Shown in pieces: positions 54,754-63,147 of a stretch of DNA of 64,000 nucleotides (within the stretch, counting starts at the first letter, position 1; every line of letters starts with the position of its first letter). The notes under the pieces were generated by a model that saw only the letters and a list, made by a program, of their open reading frames with translations, was not told the origin of the DNA and did not search any database. Where the stretch lies: NCBI RefSeq assembly GCF_000620705.1, contig NZ_KK211172.1, forward strand, positions 80,377 through 144,376, written 5' to 3'. The position numbers were made by a program, and so were the translations under genes. The stretch comes from Nocardioides sp. URHA0020. GTDB taxonomy: Bacteria; Actinomycetota; Actinomycetes; Propionibacteriales; Nocardioidaceae.

Positions 54754-56214
54754 TCAGTCCTCGAGGTGCTCGATGTCGCGGAAGCCGGTCTTCTTGGCCC
54801 GGACTCCGCGGTTGGTCAGCCAGGTGCACGCCCAGAGCACGATGCCGAGCAGCAGCAGGCCTCCGGCCACCTTGTACTGGATCCAGTCCTCCCGGTCGCG
54901 GGCCCACGGGCCGGCGAGGAAGAGGCACGCGGCGGCGCCGACGAACGGGACCCAGCCGGGTGCGCGGAACCCGCGCTCCGTGGCGGTGTCACGGCGCAGG
55001 ACCACGCACGCCACGTTGACCACCGAGAAGACGCACAGCAGCAGCAGCGCGGTCGTCCCGGAAAGGGCGCTGATCACCGACGTGTCGGCGAGGAAGGTCA
55101 CCACGACGATGAGACCGAGGGCGAGCACGGTCGAGAACGCGATGCCGGCGTACGGCGTGCGCCGACCCGGCAGGACCTTGCCGAGGGTCCGGGGCAGCAC
55201 GTCCTGGTTGGCCAGGCCGTAGAGCAGCCGGCTGGCCATCAGCATGTTGAGCAGCGCGGTGTTGGCGACCGCGATCACCGTCATGAAGGGGAAGATCTTG
55301 TCGATCGGCAGACCGGGGGCACCGGTCTCGACGACCGCGAGCAGCACCTTGCCCTCGTCGGCGACGACCGCCTCGATCTGGCCCTCGGGGATCACCGCGA
55401 TCACCGAGATCGCGACCAGCACGTAGAAGATCACCGCGATGCCGAGGCCGGTGAGCATCACCCGCGGGAAGATCTTCTCCGGCTCCTGCGTCTCCTCGAC
55501 CATGTTGACCGAGTCCTCGAAGCCGACCATGGCGAAGAAGGCGATCGCAGTCGCCACCGTCACCGCCAGGAAGAGTCCGCGGTCGGACCCGGAGTTGAAG
55601 ACCACGATCCGGCCCATGTCAGCGTCGCCCTTGGCCATCACGTAGAAGCCGATCAGGATCACGATGACCAGCGCGGCCATCTCGATCAGCGTCAGCACGA
55701 CGTTGAACTTCACGCTCTCGCCGACCCCGCGCAGGTTGATCGCCGCGAGCAGCACCATGAAGCACATGGCGACCACGGTGATCGCGGTGCGGCCCTGGGA
55801 GACGTGCCAGCCCAACCCGTCGAGGCCGGCCAGGAGGTTGGTCGCCAGCAGGTTCGACGACGTGGACGCACTGGTGATGCCGGAGCAGATCACCGCGAAC
55901 GCCACCAGGAAGGTCACGAAGTGGATGCCGAACGCCTTGTGCGTGTAGAGCGCGGCACCGGCGGCCTGCGGGTACTTGGTGACGAGCTCGAGGTAGGAGA
56001 ACGCGGTCAGCGTCGCGACCGCAAACGCGACCAGGAACGGCACCCACACGATCCCGCCGACCTCCAGCGCCATCTCACCGGTGACGGCGTAGATGCCGGC
56101 GCCCAGGATGTCGCCGACGATGAAGAGCAGGAGCAGCTTGGGTCCGAGCACGCGCTTGAGATCGGGCGACGGACCGTTGACGTCCTCGGTGCCGGCAGGT
56201 GCGGTGGTGCTCAT
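54754..56214 (-). CDS. APC-family amino acid permease
   Basis: A 486-residue transporter with about twelve helices. LLLLFIVGDILGAGIYAVTGEMA is the substrate-binding first helix with GAGIY, and GFEDSVNMVEETQEPEKIFPRV is typical of the YfnA/CAT branch. Substrate unknown (cationic or neutral amino acids are usual). ATG 56214 has AGGAGG 6 nt upstream. It diverges from the ABC exporter over 130 bp with nothing recognised. Confidence 0.93.
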   Translation of the reverse strand: MSTTAPAGTEDVNGPSPDLKRVLGPKLLLLFIVGDILGAGIYAVTGEMALEVGGIVWVPFLVAFAVATLTAFSYLELVTKYPQAAGAALYTHKAFGIHFVTFLVAFAVICSGITSASTSSNLLATNLLAGLDGLGWHVSQGRTAITVVAMCFMVLLAAINLRGVGESVKFNVVLTLIEMAALVIVILIGFYVMAKGDADMGRIVVFNSGSDRGLFLAVTVATAIAFFAMVGFEDSVNMVEETQEPEKIFPRVMLTGLGIAVIFYVLVAISVIAVIPEGQIEAVVADEGKVLLAVVETGAPGLPIDKIFPFMTVIAVANTALLNMLMASRLLYGLANQDVLPRTLGKVLPGRRTPYAGIAFSTVLALGLIVVVTFLADTSVISALSGTTALLLLCVFSVVNVACVVLRRDTATERGFRAPGWVPFVGAAACLFLAGPWARDREDWIQYKVAGGLLLLGIVLWACTWLTNRGVRAKKTGFRDIEHLED

Positions 56215-56344
56215 TCGTGGCCTCCTGGGGGGTGGTCGGCTGAGGGCATCGTCCCCAGCGCGACCTGGCGCTAACCCCACCCACGACGTCGGTCCGTGCC
56301 TGGAAAATCGGTGGGGCACTGTCAGCACCATGGCATAGCGTCGG

Positions 56345-59300
56345 GTGGCGATGACAGTGACTCGGGCCGACGACCTCCTCCAGCACCCCGGGACCGGCGA
56401 CGGCCCCCCGCTCCGGCTCGAGGACCCGACCCGGGTGGTCGACTGGCGCCGGCTGCGCAGGCCCGTGACGGTCGCCGCCCTGATCGCCTCGTTCGTCGCG
56501 GCGATCGGTCAGACCCTCGGGACCGTCGTCGCCGGTCGGCTGGCCGAGCACCCCTCGGGCGGCCTGGTCGGCCTGCTGGCGTGCTGCGTCATCGGCGCCG
56601 CCGTGCTCGACACGGCCGGCCGGGTCGCCTGGGCCGGGATCGTCGACCGGGCCGAGGGGGTGCTCCGCGCGGACCTGCTGGCGGCGGCGCTCCACCAGCC
56701 GCTCGAGGTGCTCTCGGAGCAGGCCGTCGGCGAGGTCCTCGACCGGGTCGACGACGACACCCACGAGGTCGGGGCCCTGCTGCGCCGGCAGGTGTGGGAC
56801 GCGCTGCGCACCCTCTTCGCGGCGGCGCCGATGTGGATCGTCGCCGGCATCACGTGGTGGCCCGCCTGGATCCTCTTCCCGCTCTTCGGGACGGCGACGG
56901 TGCTGGCGGTCCGTCAGCTGCTGCCCGAGCTGGCCCGCCGCAAGGTCCTCGAGGAGATCGCCTGGACCGACCACGCCGCGGCCATGGAGGAGGGCGTCAC
57001 CGGCCGCGACGACCTCCGCACCAGCCTGGGCCAGGCCTACCTCGTACGTCGCTGCAGCGAGCTCTCCGCCCGGGTGCACACGCTCTTCGCCCACGTCGTC
57101 GCCATCGAGACCCGGATCGGGCGCCGCGCCGGCGTCCTGCTGCACGGGCTCCTCGCCGGGGTCGGTGTCGTCGGGGTCGTCCTCGCCGCCGACGGGGACC
57201 TGTCGGTCGCCCAGCTGGTCACGCTCTTCCTGGTCACCACGACCTTCGTCGGCCAGATCAACCAGCTGGCCCGCCACCTGCCGGACCTGCAGGAGGGCGT
57301 CGGCGCGCTCATCCGGCTGCGCCAGCTGCTCGAGACGGAGCCCGAGCCGGTGGGTGGCCTGCCTCTCCCCGAGGGCGGGCTCCGGCTCGAGCTGCGCGAC
57401 CTGCACTTCGCGTACGGCACCGGCCGGTTCGCCCTGTCGGGCGTCGACCTCCGGCTTCCGGCCGGCGAGACCTGCGCGCTCGTCGGCCGGACCGGGTCGG
57501 GCAAGTCCACCGTGGCCTCCCTCGTCTCGCGTGCGGTCGAGCCCGAGCGGGGCAGCGTCTTCCTCGGGGGCACCGACGTGCTCGACCTCGACCTCCAGCA
57601 GCTGCGCCGCTCCGTCGGGGTGGTCACCCAGCGCACCGAGATCCTGGCCGGCACCCTCGCGGAGAACGTCGCCCTCTTCGCCGACCTGCCCCGCCACCAG
57701 GTCGAGGGCGCGATGGCCGAGCTCGGCCTGCGCGACTGGGTCGCCGGACTGCCGGACGGGCTCGACACGCTGCTCGGCCCGGGCGGCACCACGCTCTCCT
57801 CGGGCGAGGAGCAGCTGGTGGCGTTCGCGCGGCTGCTGGTGCGCGACGTACGCGTGGTGGTGCTCGACGAGGCCACCGCCCGGATGGACCCGCTGACCGA
57901 GGCGCGCGTGGTCCGGGCCGCCGACCGGCTGCTCTCGGGCCGCACCGGACTGCTGGTCGCCCACCGGCTATCGACGACCGCTCGTGCCGACCACGTCGCC
58001 GTGCTCGACCAGGGCCGGATCGTGCAGCAGGGGCCCCGCGCGACGCTCGCGGCGCAGCCCGGGCCCTTCCGGGCCCTCCTCGACGCCTCCGCCGACGAGG
58101 AGCGGGTGCTCGACGAGGTCTCCGACGCGGCGATCGGCGCCGTACGACGCACCGGTCCTCCGCCGCCCCTGGCCGAGCCGGACTCCGGGCCCCGGCTGGC
58201 GCGGGCGACCGCCGACGCCCTGGCGATCCACCCCGGGTGGGGCCTCGCCGGCGCGGCCCTCTTCTTGGTCGCCGCCCTCACCGGCGCGTTCGGTGCGGTC
58301 ACCGGCTTCATCTGGGGCCGCCTGGTCCAGGACCTCGACCGCGGCGGCACGCCGGTCGGCCTGACCGTGGCGCTGGTCGGGAGCCTGATGATCGCGCCCT
58401 TCCTGATCGCGGAGGCGTTCCGTCGCTACCCGCGCTGGTGGATCGCGGTGATGCTCCGCGTGCGGATGGCGGTGCTCGTCGGCCAGACCCGCCAGCACCG
58501 GCTCACCCGCACCCCGCCCGGCGAGGTGGTGGCCCGCAGCATGGACGCCGACCGCTACGCCCGGTACGCCGACCGCTGGGTCGACCTCGTCAACGGCCTC
58601 GCGATCGTGCTCGTCACCACCCTGGTGGCGTGGAGCTTCCTCGCCGGCGGCATGCTGCTGGCGGTGATGGTCGTCTCGGCCGCCGCGTCCGCGGTCGGGA
58701 CGCCGATCGCCGGGCGCACCGCCGCCGCGTCCTCCGCGGCGCGGGCGGGGTTCGGTCGCTCGCTGGTCTCGGCGCTCGAGTCGGCACGCACGGTCAAGCT
58801 CGCGGCAGCCACGCCCTCGGTCCACCGGCACCTGAGCGCGGTCGACGGCGGACGGGTGAGCGCCGCCGTGCGCGAGCACCGCATCCAGGCCTTCCTGGAC
58901 GGCGTGCCGGTCGTCACCGTCCAGGCCGGAGTGGTCGCCTCCTGGGGTGTCCTGGTCCTCGGCGGGTGGGACCTCGCCACCGCCCTGCTGGTCGCCGCGG
59001 CGGTCAACGGCTTCGACTGGTTCGGCCGGGTCGCCGGAGCGGCGATCACCGAGGCACCCGGCACCCGCGCCTGGGCCCAGGCGACCTCCCGGCTGGCCGG
59101 CGGCGGCAGCCTGATGGTCCTGCCCGACGGCGTCGACCTCGTCAGCGGCGCGGCTCCGGCCCCCGTGCCGGCACCCCGCGAGCCGCTGCACCGCCTGGAG
59201 CTCGACGACGTCTCGGCGGTCCACGACGACGGCACGATCGGCGTGAGCGGGGTGAGCCTGAGCCTCGGCCCCGGCGAGCTGGTGCTGCTGCTGGGACAGA

Positions 59301-59866
59301 TCGGCTCCGGCAAGTCCAGCCTGCTGTCCGCGCTGGCCGGCCTGGTCGGGCACACGGGAGGGATCCGCTGGAACGGCACCGCGGTGACCGACCCGGAGGC
59401 GTTCCTGCGGCCCGGTCAGGTCGCGCACGTGGCCCAGGTGCCGCGGGTGCTCTCCGGCACCTTCGCCGACAACATCCGGCTCGACCACCCGCGACCGATC
59501 GACGAGCCGGTCCACGACGCCCGCCTCGACGCCGACCTCGGGGCCGCGGGTGGGCCCGACTCCCTGGTCGGCCACCGTGGAGTGCGGCTGTCGGGCGGCC
59601 AGGTGCAGCGCCTGGCGTTGGCCCGCGCGCTCGCGACCGAGGCCGAGCTGGTGCTCGCCGACGACGTCTCGAGCGCGCTCGACGCCGCGACCGAGGTCGA
59701 GCTGTGGAAGGCGCTGCGCGCTCGCAACCGCACGGTGCTGGGCGCCACGTCCAAGCGGGCCGCGCTCGCGCAGGCCGACCGGGTCGTGGTGCTCGTCGAC
59801 GGCGTGGTGGCCGAGTCGGGTCCGTGGCACCGGCTGGCACCGCGCTGGGGTCACCTCACCGGCTGA
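56345..59866 (+). CDS. Fused ABC exporter with asymmetric ATPase sites
   Basis: A 1173-residue single chain: membrane domain 1 (about 40-310), ATPase 1 (about 335-590), membrane domain 2 (about 620-900), ATPase 2 (about 945-1165). ATPase 1 has Walker A GRTGSGKST, Walker B VVVLDEATARMD and H-loop VAHRLST but a degenerate signature LSSGEEQ. ATPase 2 has Walker A GQIGSGKSS and canonical LSGGQ, but Walker B is LVLADD (Asp for the catalytic Glu) and the H-loop His is missing (GATSKRA). So one composite site is complete and the other degenerate. Start GTG 56345 is uncertain; ATG 56351 is in frame. Confidence 0.92.
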   Translation: MAMTVTRADDLLQHPGTGDGPPLRLEDPTRVVDWRRLRRPVTVAALIASFVAAIGQTLGTVVAGRLAEHPSGGLVGLLACCVIGAAVLDTAGRVAWAGIVDRAEGVLRADLLAAALHQPLEVLSEQAVGEVLDRVDDDTHEVGALLRRQVWDALRTLFAAAPMWIVAGITWWPAWILFPLFGTATVLAVRQLLPELARRKVLEEIAWTDHAAAMEEGVTGRDDLRTSLGQAYLVRRCSELSARVHTLFAHVVAIETRIGRRAGVLLHGLLAGVGVVGVVLAADGDLSVAQLVTLFLVTTTFVGQINQLARHLPDLQEGVGALIRLRQLLETEPEPVGGLPLPEGGLRLELRDLHFAYGTGRFALSGVDLRLPAGETCALVGRTGSGKSTVASLVSRAVEPERGSVFLGGTDVLDLDLQQLRRSVGVVTQRTEILAGTLAENVALFADLPRHQVEGAMAELGLRDWVAGLPDGLDTLLGPGGTTLSSGEEQLVAFARLLVRDVRVVVLDEATARMDPLTEARVVRAADRLLSGRTGLLVAHRLSTTARADHVAVLDQGRIVQQGPRATLAAQPGPFRALLDASADEERVLDEVSDAAIGAVRRTGPPPPLAEPDSGPRLARATADALAIHPGWGLAGAALFLVAALTGAFGAVTGFIWGRLVQDLDRGGTPVGLTVALVGSLMIAPFLIAEAFRRYPRWWIAVMLRVRMAVLVGQTRQHRLTRTPPGEVVARSMDADRYARYADRWVDLVNGLAIVLVTTLVAWSFLAGGMLLAVMVVSAAASAVGTPIAGRTAAASSAARAGFGRSLVSALESARTVKLAAATPSVHRHLSAVDGGRVSAAVREHRIQAFLDGVPVVTVQAGVVASWGVLVLGGWDLATALLVAAAVNGFDWFGRVAGAAITEAPGTRAWAQATSRLAGGGSLMVLPDGVDLVSGAAPAPVPAPREPLHRLELDDVSAVHDDGTIGVSGVSLSLGPGELVLLLGQIGSGKSSLLSALAGLVGHTGGIRWNGTAVTDPEAFLRPGQVAHVAQVPRVLSGTFADNIRLDHPRPIDEPVHDARLDADLGAAGGPDSLVGHRGVRLSGGQVQRLALARALATEAELVLADDVSSALDAATEVELWKALRARNRTVLGATSKRAALAQADRVVVLVDGVVAESGPWHRLAPRWGHLTG

Positions 59867-59904
59867 CCGGCCCCGGCCTCCGCGGCGCGGCGCGGCGCGG
59901 CGCC

Positions 59905-60933
59905 TTAGCCGAAGAAGACCTGCGCCTCGGCGTACTCCGCCTCGCTGACCAGCTTGAGCTCGGCGGTGCCCTCGGCGAGCGGCACCCGGACGATGGAGGT
60001 GCCGCGCAGCGCCATCATCGTCCCGAAGTCGCCCTCGGCGACGGCGTCGATCGCCTGCAGACCGAAGCGGGTGGCCAGCCAGCGGTCGAACGCCGTCGGC
60101 GTACCGCCGCGCTGGATGTGGCCGAGCACGACCGCGCGGGCCTCCTTGCCGGTGCGCTTCTCGATCTCGCTGGCGAGCCGGTCGCCGATGCCACCGAGCC
60201 GGACGTGCCCGAAGTCGTCGACGTCGCCGGACACCAGGGTCATGTCGCCGCCCTCGCGCGGCATCGCACCCTCCGAGACCACGAGGATCGGCGCGTAGCG
60301 GGACTCGAAGCGACTCTCGATCAGCCGGCACACCTCCTCGATGTCGAAGGGCTGCTCGGGGATCAGCACGATGTTGGCGCCGCCGGCGATGCCGGAGTGC
60401 AGCGCGATCCAGCCGGCGTGGCGGCCCATCACCTCGACCACGAGGACCCGGTGGTGGGACTCGGCGGTGGTGTGCAGCCGGTCGATCGCCTCGGTCGCGA
60501 TGTTGACGGCTGTGTCGAAGCCGAAGGTGAAGTCCGTGCCGGAGAGGTCGTTGTCGATCGTCTTCGGCACGCCGACGACGTCGACGCCGAGCTCCGAGAG
60601 CTTGGTGGCGACGCCCAAGGTGTCCTCACCGCCGATCGCGACGAGCGCGTCGACACCGTCGTTGGCGAGGTTCTCCTTGATCCGCTCCACGCCGTTGTCG
60701 AGCTTGAAGGGGTTGGTGCGCGAGGAGCCGAGGATCGTGCCGCCGCGGGGCAGGATGCCGCGGCACTGCTCGATCCCGAGCTCCATCGTCACGCCCTCGA
60801 GCGGACCGCGCCAGCCGTCGCGGTAGCCGACGAACTCGAACCCGTGGGCCTTCACGCCCTTGCGCACCACCGCTCGGATGACGGCGTTGAGTCCGGGGCA
60901 GTCCCCGCCTCCGGTCAGTACTCCGACGCGCAT
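59905..60933 (-). CDS. pfkA: 6-phosphofructokinase, PPi-type residues
   Basis: A 342-residue phosphofructokinase. GVLTGGGDCPGLNAVIR opens the chain, SSRTNPF and GRHAGWIALHSG follow. At the E. coli-equivalent positions 104 and 124 it has Asp (GGEDT) and Lys (PKTIDND), whereas ATP-using enzymes have Gly at 104. This points to pyrophosphate as phosphoryl donor, as in the Amycolatopsis methanolica enzyme. It converges on the ABC exporter and follows the second PFK gene by 45 bp. Confidence 0.93.
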   Translation of the reverse strand: MRVGVLTGGGDCPGLNAVIRAVVRKGVKAHGFEFVGYRDGWRGPLEGVTMELGIEQCRGILPRGGTILGSSRTNPFKLDNGVERIKENLANDGVDALVAIGGEDTLGVATKLSELGVDVVGVPKTIDNDLSGTDFTFGFDTAVNIATEAIDRLHTTAESHHRVLVVEVMGRHAGWIALHSGIAGGANIVLIPEQPFDIEEVCRLIESRFESRYAPILVVSEGAMPREGGDMTLVSGDVDDFGHVRLGGIGDRLASEIEKRTGKEARAVVLGHIQRGGTPTAFDRWLATRFGLQAIDAVAEGDFGTMMALRGTSIVRVPLAEGTAELKLVSEAEYAEAQVFFG

Positions 60934-60978
60934 GGCGGCTCCCTGGTTCGAGACGTGTCGTTCCCGGCCCGACCGACT

Positions 60979-62205
60979 CTAGTGCGCCGAGGGCACCAGC
61001 GTGCCGAGCGGCTGACCGATCTCCTCGAGCAGGTCGCCGAACCACGGCTCGGACGGGTCGAACGCCTTGCCGCCCTTGATCCGGGAGAACTCGCACACCC
61101 GCAGCACGTCACCGGCCTCCTCGTCGTGACCCACGACGCCGCTCTCGCCGCGCAGGGCGGCGTCGACCGCGAGGTCCGAGCACGCACGGATGAGAGCCAG
61201 GTCCTCGTCGTTGGCCGCCGCGGACCGGGCGAAGTAGCCGCTCTTCTGGACCATGGTCTTCTCCGCCCCGACCATCCCGGCGAACTGCTTGGCGAACCAC
61301 GCACCGGGGTTGACGCTGTCGAGCTTGACGTGGCCGAAGGCGTCCCGCTTGGGCTCCTCGCCCCGGGCCAGCATCTCGTCCACGATCGTGGACACGCCGG
61401 CGCCCTCGGAGAGGAACACGTTGACGCAGCCGGTCTCGTCCATGATCGCCCGCAGTCGCTCGGCCTCGGCGGCGACGTCGAAGTCGAGCTCGGGGACGTA
61501 GACGCCGTGCAGCTCCCAGGAGCGCCGGGTGTTGCCGGCGAAGCCGGCGAACTCCTGCGCGGCGAGCCACTCGCGGTACTTCACCGCGGTCGCGGCCGTC
61601 AGCCAGCCGCAGTGGCGGCCCATGACCTCGTGCACGATCAGCATCCGCGGGTTGGAGGAGTGCTCGGCGATGACGTTGCGGGCGAAGAGCGCGCCCTGCT
61701 CGGCGGCGGTCCAGGCACCCAGCGACTGCCGGATCGGCACGACGTCGTTGTCGATCGTCTTGGGGAGTCCCACGACGGTCAGCTCGTAGCCGTTGTCGTG
61801 CAGGTACGCCGCGAGGTCCGCCGCGGTCGTGTTGGTGTCGTCGCCGCCGATCGTGTGGAGGACGTCGACGCCGTCCTTGGTGAGCTGCTCGGCCGCGACG
61901 TGCAGGGGGTCCTGGCCCTCGGCCACCAGCCCCCGCTTCACGCAGTCCTTGACGTTGGTGAGCTTCACTCGGCTGTTGCCGATCGGGCTGCCGCCGAAGC
62001 CGTGGAGCAGGTGCGCGCGCTCGCGGTCCTCCGGCGTCACGGTGACGTGCACCCCGCCGAGGAGACCGGCGTACCCGTCGAGGTAGGCGATGATCTCGAT
62101 CTCCGGCTGGAGCTCGGTGTAGCGCTCGATCAGGGCACCGACCGCCGAGGACAGGCACGGGGCGAGGCCACCGGCGGTGAGGAGGGCGACGCGACGAACG
62201 GTCAT
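60979..62205 (-). CDS. pfp: Pyrophosphate-fructose-6-phosphate phosphotransferase
   Basis: A 408-residue PFP. VALLTAGGLAPCLSSAVG, TIGGDDTNTTAADLAAYL, LPKTIDNDVVPIRQSLGAWTAAE, VHEVMGRHCGWLTAATA and the Asp and Lys in GGDDT and PKTIDND are typical of long PPi-dependent enzymes. It interconverts F6P and FBP reversibly. ATG 62205 has AAGG just upstream. An inverted-repeat operator lies in the 87-bp divergent gap. Confidence 0.94.
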   Translation of the reverse strand: MTVRRVALLTAGGLAPCLSSAVGALIERYTELQPEIEIIAYLDGYAGLLGGVHVTVTPEDRERAHLLHGFGGSPIGNSRVKLTNVKDCVKRGLVAEGQDPLHVAAEQLTKDGVDVLHTIGGDDTNTTAADLAAYLHDNGYELTVVGLPKTIDNDVVPIRQSLGAWTAAEQGALFARNVIAEHSSNPRMLIVHEVMGRHCGWLTAATAVKYREWLAAQEFAGFAGNTRRSWELHGVYVPELDFDVAAEAERLRAIMDETGCVNVFLSEGAGVSTIVDEMLARGEEPKRDAFGHVKLDSVNPGAWFAKQFAGMVGAEKTMVQKSGYFARSAAANDEDLALIRACSDLAVDAALRGESGVVGHDEEAGDVLRVCEFSRIKGGKAFDPSEPWFGDLLEEIGQPLGTLVPSAH

Positions 62206-62237
62206 GGGCCTTCTACTTCTTCCTGGAGCGGACAACG

Positions 62238-62260
62238 CTTTAGTCCTTTCTAGACTAAAG
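62238..62260. promoter_or_regulatory. Inverted-repeat operator CTTTAGTC-N7-GACTAAAG
   Basis: A perfect 8-bp inverted repeat with a 7-nt centre, in AT-richer DNA midway between the divergent pfp (ATG 62205) and DUF1028 (ATG 62293) genes. Position and symmetry suggest a dimeric repressor site controlling one or both promoters; no matching regulator gene is in the window. Confidence 0.65.
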
Positions 62261-62280
62261 GAACATCGCGCCGAAATCGC

Positions 62281-62292
62281 TAGGGTCAGCCC
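62281..62292 (+). promoter_or_regulatory. Leaderless -10 box (TAGGGT)
   Basis: TAGGGT at 62281-62286, 6 nt, ATG 62293. The inverted repeat ends 20 bp upstream, at about the -35 position. Confidence 0.55.
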
Positions 62293-63147
62293 ATGACCTT
62301 CTCGATCGTGGCCCGCTCCTCCGACGGTGAGTCCTGGGGCGTTGCCGTAGCCTCCAAGTTCCTGGCCGTGGGTGCGGCCGTGCCCGCCGCCGTCGCCGGC
62401 GTCGGCGCCATCGCGACCCAGGCCGACGCCAACGTCGCCTACAAGGGCCTGGCCCTCTCCCACCTCGACGACGGCGCCACCGCCTCGGTGGCCCTGCAGC
62501 GGCTCCTCGAGGAGGACGAGGGCCGCGACCACCGCCAGGTCGGCATCGTCGACGTCGACGGCAACGCGGCCAGCCACACCGGCGAGGCCTGCCTTGACTG
62601 GGCCGGCAGCGTCACGGGCGACGGCTACGCGATCCAGGGCAACATCCTGACCGGCTCCGAGGTCGTCGAGGCGATGGAGGCGGCCTGGACCGCGTCCTCC
62701 CCCGACGCCCCGCTCGCCCACCGGCTGCTGGCCGCGCTCGCCGCCGGCGATGCGGCCGGCGGCGACTCCCGCGGACGCCAGTCGGCGGCGCTGCTCGTCG
62801 TACGCGAGGAGGCGGGGTACGGCGGGCTCGACGACATCGCCGTCGACCTGCGCGTCGACGACGCCGCTGCCTGCGGGGGTGACCCGATCAGCGAGCTGGG
62901 CCGGCTGCTGGCCCTCAGCGACCTCTACCTGACCGCGTCGACCGACGACGAGAAGGTGCCGGTCACCCCGGAGCTGCTCGAGGAGCTGGAGGGGCTGGCG
63001 ACCGCGGCCGGGCACCGCGACTTCGCGGCCTGGGTCGGCACCGAGAACTACGAGATGCGCGTCGCCCCCGACAGCTCCTGGATCGACGTCCGCATCCTCG
63101 AGATCATCCGCGCCGAGCTGGGTCCCGGGCGGGAAGCCGACCGGTGA
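62293..63147 (+). CDS. DUF1028 protein (Ntn-hydrolase-like)
   Basis: A 284-residue protein whose first 200 residues match DUF1028: MTFSIVARSSDGESWGVAVASKFLAVGAAVPAA, GAIATQADANVAYKGLALSHL and YAIQGNILTGSEVVEAM. The family has an Ntn-hydrolase-like fold and mostly unknown substrates. ATG 62293 is placed by a leaderless -10 box. Its stop overlaps the glpK start (GTGA), so the two are coupled. Confidence 0.88.
   Translation: MTFSIVARSSDGESWGVAVASKFLAVGAAVPAAVAGVGAIATQADANVAYKGLALSHLDDGATASVALQRLLEEDEGRDHRQVGIVDVDGNAASHTGEACLDWAGSVTGDGYAIQGNILTGSEVVEAMEAAWTASSPDAPLAHRLLAALAAGDAAGGDSRGRQSAALLVVREEAGYGGLDDIAVDLRVDDAAACGGDPISELGRLLALSDLYLTASTDDEKVPVTPELLEELEGLATAAGHRDFAAWVGTENYEMRVAPDSSWIDVRILEIIRAELGPGREADR

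Noticed and set aside
56296..62253. A plus-strand open frame of almost 2000 codons across the ABC exporter and both PFK genes.
   Set aside because: It overlaps three convincing genes in other frames, is dominated by Arg, Gly, Pro and Ala and matches no family. Long shadow frames are expected in DNA this GC-rich.
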